A DNA stretch of 58,171 nt from Pseudovibrio sp. Alg231-02. GTDB lineage: Bacteria > Pseudomonadota > Alphaproteobacteria > Rhizobiales > Stappiaceae. The notes below the pieces were generated by a model. That model was not told the origin of the DNA. It ran no database searches and saw nothing but the letters and a program-made list of their open reading frames with translations. The stretch covers positions 88,016 to 146,186 of the forward strand of contig NZ_FREX01000013.1 of assembly GCF_900143565.1 (NCBI RefSeq). The letters run 5' to 3'. Below are positions 18,709-28,475 of the stretch, piece by piece; position 1 is the first letter of the stretch; the number at the start of each line of letters is the position of its first letter. The translations under genes and the position numbers were made by a program.

Positions 18709-19698
18709 ATGACAGTCATTGCTTGTTTAGCCCAACCCGGTACGCACACCAGTGCTCTTTTCGGCTGCACAGACGTCTTAAGTTCAGCGCAGGATACGTC
18801 CTGTGCTGAGTTTGGCTACGGACGCCCCGATGTATTAGACGTGCGAATTGTTGGAGAAACATTGGACCCCGTGATGGGGTGGAAGAGAAGACTTATCTTA
18901 CCGGATACGACCCTCTCCCAAGTAGGTGTAGTAGATGCAATCTACATTCCCGCTATTGGTGAAATCCATAGTTTGCCGTTTCCGACTAATCTAGCGGTTC
19001 TGGAGTGGATCAGGTCCAATTTTGAGGCAGGTACGACGCTTGCAGCCGTGGGCTCCGGTGTGTGCCTGCTAGCAGAAGCTGGTGTCCTCGATGGAGAGAA
19101 GGCTACCACTCATTTTGCATGGGCGGAGGAATTTAAGCACCAATATCCGAGGGTCACCTTGCACGAATGTAGGGCGATGGTTTTCAGTGGTCCCGCACAT
19201 CGCATTGTGACTACTGGCGGCGGCGCGCTTTGGACGGATCTGGCTTTGTTCCTCATTTCGCGGTTCCTCGGGCATGAAGCGGCGCTGCGAAGTGCAAAGT
19301 ATTATCTGGTTGACTGGGGGGCACGCGATCAAGTGCTTTATTCCAGTATGGAAGCAACGCGTCAGCACTATGATGCGCAAGTCAAGAAAGCTCAGTGCGT
19401 CATTGCGCAGAATCTTGCCAATACGAATGTGCTTCAAAACGCGCGCGATTCTTCGGAGTTACCTGTGCGCACATTCGAGCGCCGCTTCAAGGCCGCGACT
19501 GGAACAGCTGTTAGCAAGTATATTCAGCAGATGCGGGTGGAGCGGGCAAAGGTCTTGCTTGAGACTGTTGATATGGCGGTCGAAAGCCTCGCCTACGAGG
19601 TTGGCTATGTAGATACTACATCGTTTCGCCGCCTATTTATTCGACTGGTGGGCATGACCCCAAGCGAATATCGGAAGAGGTATGGTGGTCGTCGTTAA
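18709..19698 (+). CDS. GlxA/FtrA-type AraC-family regulator (DJ-1/PfpI domain plus AraC HTH)
   Basis: A 329-residue regulator in two parts. Residues about 1-190 form a DJ-1/PfpI (amidotransferase-like) domain, seen in VVDAIYIPAIGE, LLAEAGVLDGEKATTHFAW and FSGPAHRIVTTGGGALWTD. Residues about 220-329 form the AraC helix-turn-helix domain (LPVRTFERRFKAATG, then ESLAYEVGYVDTTSFRRLF and MTPSEYRKRYGG). The elbow position that carries cysteine in the paralogue at 23213 (GICSGG) reads GSGVC here, so the Cys is displaced. It follows mddA by 35 bp and converges on the GNAT gene with a 3-bp gap. Regulation of mddA is a reasonable guess. Confidence 0.85.
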   Translation: MTVIACLAQPGTHTSALFGCTDVLSSAQDTSCAEFGYGRPDVLDVRIVGETLDPVMGWKRRLILPDTTLSQVGVVDAIYIPAIGEIHSLPFPTNLAVLEWIRSNFEAGTTLAAVGSGVCLLAEAGVLDGEKATTHFAWAEEFKHQYPRVTLHECRAMVFSGPAHRIVTTGGGALWTDLALFLISRFLGHEAALRSAKYYLVDWGARDQVLYSSMEATRQHYDAQVKKAQCVIAQNLANTNVLQNARDSSELPVRTFERRFKAATGTAVSKYIQQMRVERAKVLLETVDMAVESLAYEVGYVDTTSFRRLFIRLVGMTPSEYRKRYGGRR

Positions 19699-19701
19699 GC
19701 A

Positions 19702-20175
19702 TTACGTGGCCAAGGTTTTCGTCATTAGGAAGTTTGTGAGCGAGATACCGCGAACAACGGGTGCCTGCTCGCACTCAACCTGCCAGCCGTGGTGGAGGAA
19801 GAATGGCTTCGCAGCAAGGCTTATATCTGCAGAGAGGGTTGTGATATCGCGCTGCTCTGCCCAACTTAGCAGTTGGTTGTAGATGGTGGTGCCAATGCCT
19901 TGGCGCGTATGATTAGGGCTGGTGAAAGCAAATTCAATGTAACCTTTTGTGTCGATGGTCATGAAGCCGATCACAATGTTGTCTTTGACAGCAACAAAGC
20001 CGGCCATGTCGCAAAGTTTGGCAGACCAACGCTCAGGTGCTGGCGCAGGCCCAGCCCATGCGGCAAGTTGCTCCTTCGAATAATGTTCTTTTGCTCCGAT
20101 CATGACGGCATCAAAAAACACGTGCGCGCAATCTGAGGCATCTGATTTGCACAGTGGGCGGATCTCGACAGGCAT
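19702..20175 (-). CDS. GNAT-family N-acetyltransferase
   Basis: A 157-residue protein with the GNAT order: N-terminal strand IRPLCKSDASDCAHVFFDAV, central beta strands GFVAVKDNIVIGFMTID, acetyl-CoA loop RQGIGTTIYNQLL and C-terminal FFLHHGWQVE. It transfers an acetyl group from acetyl-CoA to an amine. The substrate is unknown. The stop lies 3 bp from the stop of the converging AraC regulator. Confidence 0.8.
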   Translation of the reverse strand: MPVEIRPLCKSDASDCAHVFFDAVMIGAKEHYSKEQLAAWAGPAPAPERWSAKLCDMAGFVAVKDNIVIGFMTIDTKGYIEFAFTSPNHTRQGIGTTIYNQLLSWAEQRDITTLSADISLAAKPFFLHHGWQVECEQAPVVRGISLTNFLMTKTLAT

Positions 20176-21099
20176 TAGCGGTTTTCACTCAGTTAGGTAT
20201 AAAGGCAGCCTCCTGCCACAAACTCTGATAAGGCGAAAGAGGGCAAAACGACAAAATCTCTTTCGTTTTCCTTAATTTCCTACTGATTGAGCTACATAGC
20301 AGTCTTAAGCTGTAGAATAATTGGGGGGGCGACGAAAAGGCAACCTCAGAACAAGATAAGGCCCAGTAATCGGAAAGGGGTTTTGCTTAAAGGGTCCGTT
20401 GGTGGTCAATCCTTATGAAGATACTTGCTTTAGAGCGAATATTCCGCCGGGGAGTGTGAATCTGCTTTGTCATTTATATTATGTTCTAATTTTTGGCCAC
20501 TTTCGTAGCTATGAACACATTGAGCCTTTCAGAGAAAACTACTTGCTGAACTCTATTGAAAAAGCACTATAACATCAAATGCCTGCCGTATTTCAGCTAG
20601 AGTTTGCAGGTGTAATGGAACTATCTTTCAAAATCTTATCCTCACCGGCGCGGTGTTTATGCTCAAATCGTCCTCCAAAAGATAGCTTTTCCAGAGGTCG
20701 GCAATTAATTCAATGTAATCGCCCAGTCTTGCGGTCGTAATTGATAGAACTGGCGATTAGGCTCATAATTTTCTCGAGGGCTTGCTCGAGTACGTGAGCA
20801 ATAATGCTGGTTTCAGGGTTACAACGCAGCCATTTTGTGTGCGTACGGTGAACTTAACCTATTAGGCTAGAACCACTTTGGTTAGTTTCTACTGGTACGT
20901 GATGAAGGGTGTATACTAGAAGATTGGAGATGAAATGAAATGTTATAAGATTGGCACCCTGTTTGTTTCTTGTCTATAAGGGCTTATAGCGACACAAACA
21001 TACTATACAGGCCAACGTAACAGCGGTCCCTCGTATTCCGGCCTTGCATCCCTCTCAAACGCTTCTTAAGGGTATTCTTATTAGCTTAGGGAGCTTGTG
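20176..21099. other. Gene-free stretch, about 0.9 kb
   Basis: No protein-coding frame with recognisable similarity and no clear IS sequence is visible. AT-rich segments around 20900-21060 probably contain the promoter of the CYTH gene (SD AGGGAG just before 21100). Confidence 0.35.
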
Positions 21100-21693
21100 A
21101 TGACTGGGACCGATCTTCAAACCAAAGGCATGCTGTGTGATCCGGGTGATCACTTCATTGGTATCTATGAAGTAGAGCGCAAATACGCTGTTGCTGATCT
21201 TGAGGTGATCCGCAGTCAGCTGGAAGCGCGTGGTGCCGTGCCCTTCACTCTTGGCAATGCCGAGCAAGACATCTTCTATGACCTTGCAGACAGGCGCCTT
21301 GCCAATAACAACCAGCAACACGTGCTGCGTGTCATGCGCCCGTCAGGCCGTGCACTCTGGATCAGCAAAGGGCCGGGCCCGGACAAATGTATTTCCATGG
21401 ATATGGCAGATGCAGATCAGACGAACGCCATGATCCTGTCTTTGGGGTTTGAGGAGGTCGAGCGGCTGGAAAAGAAGCGCGACATCTACTTCCTCGGCAA
21501 GTTCCACGTCACGCTGGACGAGCTCCCTGACCTTGGCCGTTTTGTTGAACTGGCTATCATGACAGATGACGCTGACATGCTATCTCAACACGAGCAGGAG
21601 ATCGGCGAACTGGCCAACAGCTTCAACCTCTCCTCAAACGCCCTGCAAACCCAATCCTACCGCGCCATGCAGCAGGCTTTGAAAAAGGCTTAA
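21100..21693 (+). CDS. CYTH-domain protein (class IV adenylate cyclase / CyaB-like)
   Basis: A 197-residue protein with the signature ExExK motif in YEVERKY (Glu24, Glu26, Lys28), further tunnel residues in VLRVMRPSGRALWISKGPG, and acidic-aromatic pairs LEKKRDIYFLG, HVTLDELPDLGRFVELAI. The CYTH tunnel binds triphosphates and a divalent metal; members are class IV adenylate cyclases, thiamine triphosphatases or inorganic triphosphatases. The F-E-L-A-I glutamate and the ELPDLG block resemble CyaB. The frame also offers GTG one codon earlier; I prefer ATG at 21100 given AGGGAG six bases upstream. It stands alone. Confidence 0.8.
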   Translation: MTGTDLQTKGMLCDPGDHFIGIYEVERKYAVADLEVIRSQLEARGAVPFTLGNAEQDIFYDLADRRLANNNQQHVLRVMRPSGRALWISKGPGPDKCISMDMADADQTNAMILSLGFEEVERLEKKRDIYFLGKFHVTLDELPDLGRFVELAIMTDDADMLSQHEQEIGELANSFNLSSNALQTQSYRAMQQALKKA

Positions 21694-21954
21694 TTGCATT
21701 CAAGGCCCCATATCGTGTAGGAAATACCAGCAGACTCTGAGATCTGATACTGACTGAATGGAGATAGCGATAGTTTCCCTCTACATCCATCACATCCACG
21801 TCTGATGATGCGGCTTTTTATGAAACATTTAAAACACTAGGTTTGCCGTGACTTTTCTTCGTCTCGCGTGTTCGTTTAATCCATCCTCAGTTCGAGAGCG
21901 ATTAGACTTATCCAACCTTAGCAGTGTGGGTTGGATAAGTCGTTGATGTATTCA

Positions 21955-22530
21955 AAGATTGCCAAGTCAGCTCTTCCTTTATGGTGTTGCAGAATATCTC
22001 GACTGCTGCGTTGTCATAGCAACTGTCTTTGCCGCCCATCGAGCTTTCGAAGCCATGCTGACGCAAGTTCTTCTGCTAATTGCGAGATCAAACCTGGCTA
22101 CTGCGATCCGTGTGGTGGATGCAATTTTTAATAGAGTTTTGGAGATAATTGCCATTTTACGCATTAACTTGCCAACCCGTTGATGTCGTACATTCAGAAC
22201 GCCGTCTGAGATTTGCAAGTCGACAGCGGAACACTCGCAATCCTCGTGTACTGACGCCAGCAAAGTTACATAAACAGGTGGCCGGAAGATGTTCCCGTCT
22301 TTTTCGATAAATTTATATTACATTGTTTTAGGGCGTGAAAAACTGGGTAGCTCTTTTTAAGAGCATCCCGCTCTTTCTTGAGAAAGCGCACTTCACGTCG
22401 AAGGTGTTCGTTCTCCCAAGTGAAGTCCAAGTCCTCATCAGAAACCACGTCAGTATCTCGATACATCGTGATCTATTTGTTCAACGAGAACATCCCGACG
22501 GCCAAATCATCAACGACCTGCCTAAGCATT
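21955..22530 (-). pseudogene. IS3-family insertion sequence remnant (orfA tail and orfB fragment)
   Basis: Minus-strand translation gives an orfA tail at 22300-22460 (ENEHLRREVRFLKKERDALK, the usual coiled coil) and, downstream, an rve-domain piece: HHTDRSSQV, stop, then LRQHGFESSMGGKDSCYDNA and AVEIFCNTIKEEL. The second DDE aspartate and the glutamate are present, but two in-frame stops and a large deletion between the parts make it dead. The flanking sequences 21694-21954 and 22531-23212 contain nothing else I recognise. Confidence 0.7.
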
Positions 22531-23212
22531 AGTACGCTTTTCAACGCCTCCGCAATTTTCTGGTGGGCAATTCCCTGGACTGCCAACGCAGGGCACTAGA
22601 GACATTCCATTATCAGGAACGTCATGGTGATCAGCGTGGGTTTCATAACGCCAGTTAATGCTCATATTATAAAGCTTGTGGAACCTTTCGGTCGACCAAA
22701 AGCTACGGATTTGTACGGAATATTGGCAGGCAGCATGCCAATCCCCTGGGAACCGTAAGGAAACGTCTCAATACTAAGCAAGATAGGTGGATACTTCCCC
22801 TGCAGGATACCTTGCAACTCATAACTTTCTCACTCCATTTAGTGTGCTCCTTAACGCTTAGAAGAAAAAAGGTACATCTTTGCGCTTGTTGCATCTGTCG
22901 TTGAAGCACCTATCAATGTCGCTAACCACCCTCCATAACCAATTGCATTCTGCTGTATTCAAGCGATTAGTACTCCAGCTATAAGGATGCACTTTTTATG
23001 AAATTCTTTTCGCCTGATCACAGGAGGCGACGATTAGCTACTGTGGGCAGCGTGCGTTGGATATCTATGGTGATCGCATCGCTATTGCCGCGACATAGTC
23101 GTTCCAATAACAGCCTGTCTTCCTTTCAGAAGCGCGAACTTATAGCCTTCGTTCTAGGTCCGGATTTAATTAGTGACGCTTGTCTGCATTTGTACGATCG
23201 ATCAAGTGTCAG

Positions 23213-24247
23213 ATGATTAATTCAAAAGGCAGAATTAAAATAGTGTGCTTAGCCTGCCCAGGAGTGCATGCAAGTGCACTCTTCGGATGTTTCGATGTGT
23301 TGAAAACGGCAATGAAGTTCGGTATTGAATCTGCAGACGCGAACGCTCAAAAATCTCTTGACGTGAAGATCGTCGCAGTGTCAAACGAAACTATTATCGG
23401 TTGGAATGAAGCGAAAATAGCTCCTGAAGTGACCATAGAGAAAGCCGGTGTTGTGGATGCGATTGTGATCCCTGCAATCGGCGATGCCAATAACGTTCCG
23501 GAACAGCAACCTCCCGAGTTGCTAAATTGGCTCAGACTAAATTTTAATAACGGGGCCACGATTGCCGGAATTTGTTCAGGTGGCTGCATATTAGCACAAG
23601 CCGGTTTGCTAGATGGGGAGAAGGCAACTACGCATTGGGCATGGGCAACCGAATTCCAAAGGCTTTATCCGAAAGTTTCAGTTCACGCTCGTAGTTCCAT
23701 GGTCTTTAGCGGACCAGGGCATCAGTTAGTTACATCTGGGGGAGGAGCTCTTTGGAACGACGTTGCCTTGTTCCTCATTAATCGATTTTTAGGTCATGAG
23801 GCTGCTATTCAAAGTGCTAAGTACTATCTAATAGATTGGGGCAAGAAAGATCAACTGGCATATTGTAAACTAGCTGCAACTCGGCAATATTTTGACGCTC
23901 GCATACGGTGCGCACAAGAAGCAATCCTAAGTAGCCTCCAGAGCAAAGATGCCCTCAAAAATGCGCGAGCCGCAGCAAACCTCCCGACACGGACTTTTGA
24001 GCGGCGATTTAAGGCTGCAACCGGCTCATCCCCAGTTAAATATATTCAGTTATCTCGGATAGAGAAAGCGAAGTTGATCCTTGAGAGACAATCTCTTCCA
24101 ATTGACGATATTGCTAACGAATGCGGATATAATGATACAAGTACCTTTCGAAGGCTATTCATTAGGTTAGTCGGCATATCTCCCAGCGAATATAGAAGAC
24201 GATTTGGATCTCGCTGGGAAGGCATAGAAAATGTAGTCAAACAATAA
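23213..24247 (+). CDS. GlxA/FtrA-type AraC-family regulator, paralogue of the 18.7-kb gene
   Basis: A 344-residue protein from ATG at 23213; a TTG 11 codons upstream keeps the frame open but lies before the point where the two paralogues align. It has the DJ-1/PfpI domain (VVDAIVIPAIGDA, GICSGGCILAQAGLLDGEKA with an elbow cysteine, FSGPGHQLVTSGGGALWND) and an AraC HTH (LPTRTFERRFKAATGSS, DDIANECGYNDTSTFRRLF, GISPSEYRRRFGSR). It matches the regulator at 18709 along its length, by eye above half identical. The nearest downstream genes are PhzF-like and racemase-like, 280 bp away on the same strand, and are candidate targets. Confidence 0.85.
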   Translation: MINSKGRIKIVCLACPGVHASALFGCFDVLKTAMKFGIESADANAQKSLDVKIVAVSNETIIGWNEAKIAPEVTIEKAGVVDAIVIPAIGDANNVPEQQPPELLNWLRLNFNNGATIAGICSGGCILAQAGLLDGEKATTHWAWATEFQRLYPKVSVHARSSMVFSGPGHQLVTSGGGALWNDVALFLINRFLGHEAAIQSAKYYLIDWGKKDQLAYCKLAATRQYFDARIRCAQEAILSSLQSKDALKNARAAANLPTRTFERRFKAATGSSPVKYIQLSRIEKAKLILERQSLPIDDIANECGYNDTSTFRRLFIRLVGISPSEYRRRFGSRWEGIENVVKQ

Positions 24248-24528
24248 GAACAAAAAAGTTTATTGCGAAAAGTGACCTGAGCCCCAAGTTCCCTCCAAAC
24301 TTTGAGAGGATCCAGGGTTTGTATTCAAGCCTTATGTTGTATTTACCTGTCGCTAGCTGCTGGGGTTTGTCTCTAATAGCCCTTTCAAGTTAGCGAAATA
24401 TAGCTCATCTTGCACATAGCGACTGACGCTCCTGTCCTGATGTTATCTTTCTTTGGGTTAGATAGCGGGTAGTCAGACTAAGCTAACTCAATTTCATCTA
24501 TGTTGAAGAGTGTCACCGCAAAATCTCA

Positions 24529-25422
24529 ATGACTAAATTACCTATAAAATTATATGCGGCGTTCTCTGATGGAGTTTGCGGCGGGAACACAGCCGGTGTC
24601 ATATATGACTTAGTCGATTTGTCACCTGCTCAGATGCTACGTATTGCTTCCGACATTGGTGCCCCAACTTGTGCTTTTGTACGCAAAAAAAATGACCGTA
24701 CATTTTATGTGCGTTTTTTCTCAAGTACAGGTGAAATGGATATGTGTGGCCATGCCACTGTAGCAGCATTTTCAGCACTACTTGATGACAACTTAATACA
24801 ATGCAACCTTCACACTTTTTATCAACTAACCAAAGCTGGAAAGATCGCTATTTTCACTGATCGGCATGATCAGACTGCAAGTATCACAATACAGCTTGAA
24901 GTACCTAAATTTGAGCCAATTAATCTAAGAGGTGCGCAATTTCACGACTCATTTGGCCTTTCTAGTAATGAAATTAAGAGCGCATATTCGGCATCAGCCT
25001 CACTAAATCATCTTTTTGTAGAAGTCAGTACAATTGACCGCTTGAGTAAACTACAGTTAAATCATAGTAATATACTTAACTATTCTCATGTTAATGGGTA
25101 CGACACAATTGGTGTATGGTGCCTGCAGCAGAGTAAATCCGGATACATCAAGTTACGACTTCGGGATTTCTGTCATGGTGTCGGGGACCATGAAGAAGCT
25201 GCTTCCGGAACAACAAATGGTGCTCTTGCTGGTCTGCTTTACCAACTTCAGTTCCCTCGCGACATCGAATCTGAAATAGCCACAGTTGAGGCCGAACAAG
25301 GTCATGAGATGAACAAACCCTGTAAAGTGCTGTCCACAGTGCGGTTTAGTGAAGGTAAAGCTAGTAGTATACACGTGACCGGATCCGCCTCCAGGCTCCA
25401 AAGCAGCTATGTGAGACTATAA
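24529..25422 (+). CDS. PhzF-family isomerase-like protein
   Basis: A 297-residue protein with the two-lobed diaminopimelate-epimerase-like fold of PhzF: GVCGGNTAGVIYD near the start, VRFFSSTGEMDMCGHATVAA in the first lobe and GDHEEAASGTTNGALAGLLY in the second. PhzF itself isomerises a phenazine precursor; most family members have unknown substrates. The position of the catalytic glutamate in PhzF (SETxFV-type block) reads APTCAFV here, so the classical base appears to be replaced. No other phenazine genes are present. It lies upstream of a racemase-fold gene, suggesting work on an amino acid or small hydroxy acid (inference). The base composition is AT-richer than the plasmid backbone. Confidence 0.75.
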   Translation: MTKLPIKLYAAFSDGVCGGNTAGVIYDLVDLSPAQMLRIASDIGAPTCAFVRKKNDRTFYVRFFSSTGEMDMCGHATVAAFSALLDDNLIQCNLHTFYQLTKAGKIAIFTDRHDQTASITIQLEVPKFEPINLRGAQFHDSFGLSSNEIKSAYSASASLNHLFVEVSTIDRLSKLQLNHSNILNYSHVNGYDTIGVWCLQQSKSGYIKLRLRDFCHGVGDHEEAASGTTNGALAGLLYQLQFPRDIESEIATVEAEQGHEMNKPCKVLSTVRFSEGKASSIHVTGSASRLQSSYVRL

Positions 25423-25591
25423 AGTATGTCATCCTCAAGTTACGCTATTTCGTGTTTGTAACGTTGTTATTCAAAGATCGCTATTTTCGAGTTCCTTTTA
25501 ACCTAAAGCGCGAGTGAAGAACAAACCGCGATTGTCTCGATGAAAACCGATACTGCTCTGCTATCAAGGGCCATTTCAGGTAGAAATTAAC

Positions 25592-26305
25592 ATGATTAAT
25601 GGTACGGTCCCGCACCTCGGGTTAATAGGTGGTATTGGATTTTCGGCAACTAACTTTTACCATCGTCGCCTATGCGAGATGCACAGTGAACTAGGGATAA
25701 ACTTGGATTTAACTATTGCTCACGCAGATCTCCGAACTCTCATGTTAAATTTAGAAAATTGCGCGACCACTGCTCAAGTTCGGATATTTAAAGCATTGAT
25801 AGGACGTCTCAGAAAGGCGGGTGCAAACAAAGTAGCAATAACAGCAATGTCGGGGCATTTTTGTCTGCAGGAGCTGGACGCATGCTCACCATTGCCAATC
25901 GTGGATGGTTTGGCTGCTATCAATGAATATCTGCAATCTCGAAGTTTGCAAAAGGTCGGTATCATAGGAACGCTACCTATCATGCAACGGAAATTATTTG
26001 AGAGAATAAGTTCAGCAGAGGTAATTGCTCCACTATCTGACAGGGCCCTTATAGTCGATTCTATATATGATTCTATTGCTGCGAATGGCATTGCTACGAA
26101 TGAGGAAAGGGAGGCTTTATTCGAAATTGGTCGAGATCTATGCGTCCAGAACGGAGCTCAAGCTGTTTTATTAGCTGGTACTGACTTTTTTGTCGCCTTC
26201 GATGGACAACATTGCGGATTTACAGCTATTGATTGTGCAGAAGTACATATTCGCGCCATCATGCGAGGACTAAGCAGTCATTATGCTCTGCGAGATAATT
26301 TATAA
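25592..26305 (+). CDS. Asp/Glu racemase superfamily protein lacking the usual cysteines
   Basis: A 237-residue protein with the family start LGLIGGIGFSATNFYHRRL, the central KVGIIGTLPIMQRKLFE and the late GAQAVLLAGTDFF. Active racemases use two cysteines, in CNT-H and GCTE blocks. Here the first block reads AMSGHFC and the second AGTDFF, so both usual catalytic positions lack Cys, though one cysteine lies nearby at the end of the first. It may have another chemistry (hydrolase, decarboxylase or isomerase types exist in this fold) or a binding role. An AGG-type SD lies about 10 bp before the ATG. It is 169 bp after the PhzF-like gene on the same strand. Confidence 0.75.
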   Translation: MINGTVPHLGLIGGIGFSATNFYHRRLCEMHSELGINLDLTIAHADLRTLMLNLENCATTAQVRIFKALIGRLRKAGANKVAITAMSGHFCLQELDACSPLPIVDGLAAINEYLQSRSLQKVGIIGTLPIMQRKLFERISSAEVIAPLSDRALIVDSIYDSIAANGIATNEEREALFEIGRDLCVQNGAQAVLLAGTDFFVAFDGQHCGFTAIDCAEVHIRAIMRGLSSHYALRDNL

Positions 26306-26504
26306 CACTTTGTCAGTGCATAGATTAAGTCGAATAACAGCATGCAATCACTTACATTCTTTAGAGGTGTACCCATTTGTTTGGACTGACCTGCTCCCCA
26401 TAACTTCCACCGGCTTTGTCAGGTTATTTCAACTTAGATGCAAGAACGCGCAAACGACCTATTCATGCATACAATTCGACTGTGTAGTCGTTCCACAAGC
26501 TAAA

Positions 26505-26680
26505 AGCATCAGCGCGTGCAAGGCGATGGCGTTTCGATAGCAGCAATTTGATCGTGAGATCAAACGTAAAACTCTGCTCAATCGCAGCTCGAACTACTAC
26601 ACAAAAGTGGCATAACATCAAAACAACAACGGGCCAAGCACTCCATTATTCAAAGGCCTAATCAGTTCCACTTCATTTGA
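26505..26680 (+). pseudogene. IS3-family transposase 3' remnant, copy 2
   Basis: The frame REIKRKTLLNR followed by a TAA after TKVA matches the extreme C terminus of the transposase at 14.8 kb (VKRKTLQSR...QAA). The 3' flank (GGGCCAAGCACTCCATTATTCAAAGGCC) also parallels the other two copies. Nothing else is recognisable in 26306-26781. Confidence 0.55.
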
Positions 26681-26781
26681 CGACAGATCATTTCAAAATA
26701 AATAATTGACGCGCGAGGTAATGAAACACCGTTGCATGAAGTTGTGGAAATTCAGAGCACCAGAACGATGCTCTGAATGAC

Positions 26782-28248
26782 TTACAGCACGAACATATCT
26801 TCGGTAAAATTACTGATATTCCAGTTTTTAATCTTAAGTGAGTCCATTCCAAGATCTATCACAATGTCAGCTCCGACAACTGACATGTGTGCAACTACAT
26901 CAGAGAGGTCATCCCAGTTTCTTGCAGCGAAATGCCTAGAAAGATCTATTAGGTCAGCTTCTTCAAAATCAGAAATGGCATCATGACCAATCTCTGATTC
27001 GCCAAATTTCCTAGCAAAAACGAATGTATCTTGCCCAGAGCCGCCTTTAAGAATGTCATGCCCTTCATCACCTCTTAGATTGTCGTCTCCAGAGCCGCCC
27101 TCAAGGATGTCATTCCCTCTCCCTCCTTTAAGGAAATCGTTTCCTGATCCGCCTTTAAGGATATCATTCCCTTCGTCCCCTCTTTGCGAATCGTCCCCAG
27201 AACCACCCTCAAGGATGTCATTTCCTTCTCCGCCTCTGAGACTATCAACTCCATCACCGCCTTTTAAGTGGTTATCGGCGCGACTACCACGGATCAAGTC
27301 ATTTCCAGAGGAACCCACGAGATTTTCGACGTTAATCAAGCGCTGTCTTGTTGTCCCCCACTCTGCAACTCCTATGCCCAAATTAGCACCAAAATCGTTA
27401 CCTAGAAGAGCGTCCTCATAAGAGACTGTATCAACTCCGCTACCACCGTCAAATGTCGTACCATCGCTGAAATCTGTCATAGTATCATGACCAGCTCCGC
27501 CATTAATATAATCCTGGCCTCGACCACCTAAGATGTAATCATTTCCATTTTCTCCGTAGATCTGATCTTCACCGTCTCCACCGTAGATCTGATCACCTCC
27601 GTTTCCACCGTAAAAGATATCATCACCGTGTTCTCCGTAGAGCCTATCATCTCCATCGCCGCCAAAGAGTTGATCTGAGTGAAGTCCTCCGTAAAGCACG
27701 TCATTTCCCCAGGCGCCGTGAAGTTCATCCAGACCATCCCCACCGTAGAGATAGTCATCCCCCATACCACCAAAAAGCTGATCTGAGTGAAGCCCGCCAA
27801 CTAGATAATCATTTCCGCCACCACCGTAGAGCCGGTCTTCTCCCTCTCCACCAAAAAGCTGATCATTCCCGCTTAGTCCATAAAGCGTGTTCGCAAAATC
27901 ATCTCCAATCAGGATGTCAGAGTACCTAGTACCCTTAACGTTCTCAAATTGGCTTAACCTGTCTTCCGCTTTTGTCTTTGAATAGTTTGCGCGTCCGATG
28001 ACTAAGTTCACAGTCACGCCAACGCCTTCGTCCAGCATTTCATAACTAATTGTATCGAGGCCATAGCCGCCTACTATGGTGTTTGATCCATAGCCGCTGT
28101 ACACGACATCATTTCCCTCACCTGCAAACACCTCGTCATCACCATATCCCAAGAGTATTTGGTCATTGCCGGCATATGCAAATATTCTGTCGGCAGAGTC
28201 GGTGTCAGCGATGTAATCGACACCATTTGTCCCATAAATAAAGTTCAT
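26782..28248 (-). CDS. RTX calcium-binding repeat protein, probable substrate of the adjacent T1SS
   Basis: A 488-residue acidic protein with about twenty nonapeptides of the GGxGxDxLx kind, arranged in two blocks separated by non-repeat segments (DEGVGVTVNLVIGRANYSK and ENLVGSSGNDLIRG). There is no N-terminal signal. The C-terminal 60 residues (ISDFEEADLIDLSRHFAAR, ending KNWNISNFTEDMFVL) form the likely type I secretion signal and match the small RTX protein at 3174-4274. It lies 0.6 kb beyond the HlyD gene on the same strand, with AAGGA about 11 bp before the ATG. Function is unknown: RTX proteins include adhesins, toxins, lipases and surface-layer proteins, and no enzymatic domain is visible here. 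Confidence 0.85.
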   Translation of the reverse strand: MNFIYGTNGVDYIADTDSADRIFAYAGNDQILLGYGDDEVFAGEGNDVVYSGYGSNTIVGGYGLDTISYEMLDEGVGVTVNLVIGRANYSKTKAEDRLSQFENVKGTRYSDILIGDDFANTLYGLSGNDQLFGGEGEDRLYGGGGNDYLVGGLHSDQLFGGMGDDYLYGGDGLDELHGAWGNDVLYGGLHSDQLFGGDGDDRLYGEHGDDIFYGGNGGDQIYGGDGEDQIYGENGNDYILGGRGQDYINGGAGHDTMTDFSDGTTFDGGSGVDTVSYEDALLGNDFGANLGIGVAEWGTTRQRLINVENLVGSSGNDLIRGSRADNHLKGGDGVDSLRGGEGNDILEGGSGDDSQRGDEGNDILKGGSGNDFLKGGRGNDILEGGSGDDNLRGDEGHDILKGGSGQDTFVFARKFGESEIGHDAISDFEEADLIDLSRHFAARNWDDLSDVVAHMSVVGADIVIDLGMDSLKIKNWNISNFTEDMFVL

Positions 28249-28475
28249 TAATCATTGTCCTTTTAAGTAGCAATGATAGAACGTTAATCCAGTGAGATGA
28301 CTGGAGAAAGATTACGTAGGGACATAACAAGGCGTACAACGTCAAAATTTATCTGCATGGGCATAGCCTGATTGCCCCACGTTTTGTGGTGCTTCCGGTT
28401 TTCTTGTGAAACACCTGCTCGCGATGCAATCTACTCTAGCTGGTGTTCTTGAACGCTTATAACTTATCGGCGTCT

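Noticed and set aside
27053-27421. Plus-strand 122-residue Pro/Ser-rich frame opposite the small RTX gene
   Set aside because: Same antisense artefact of RTX repeats.
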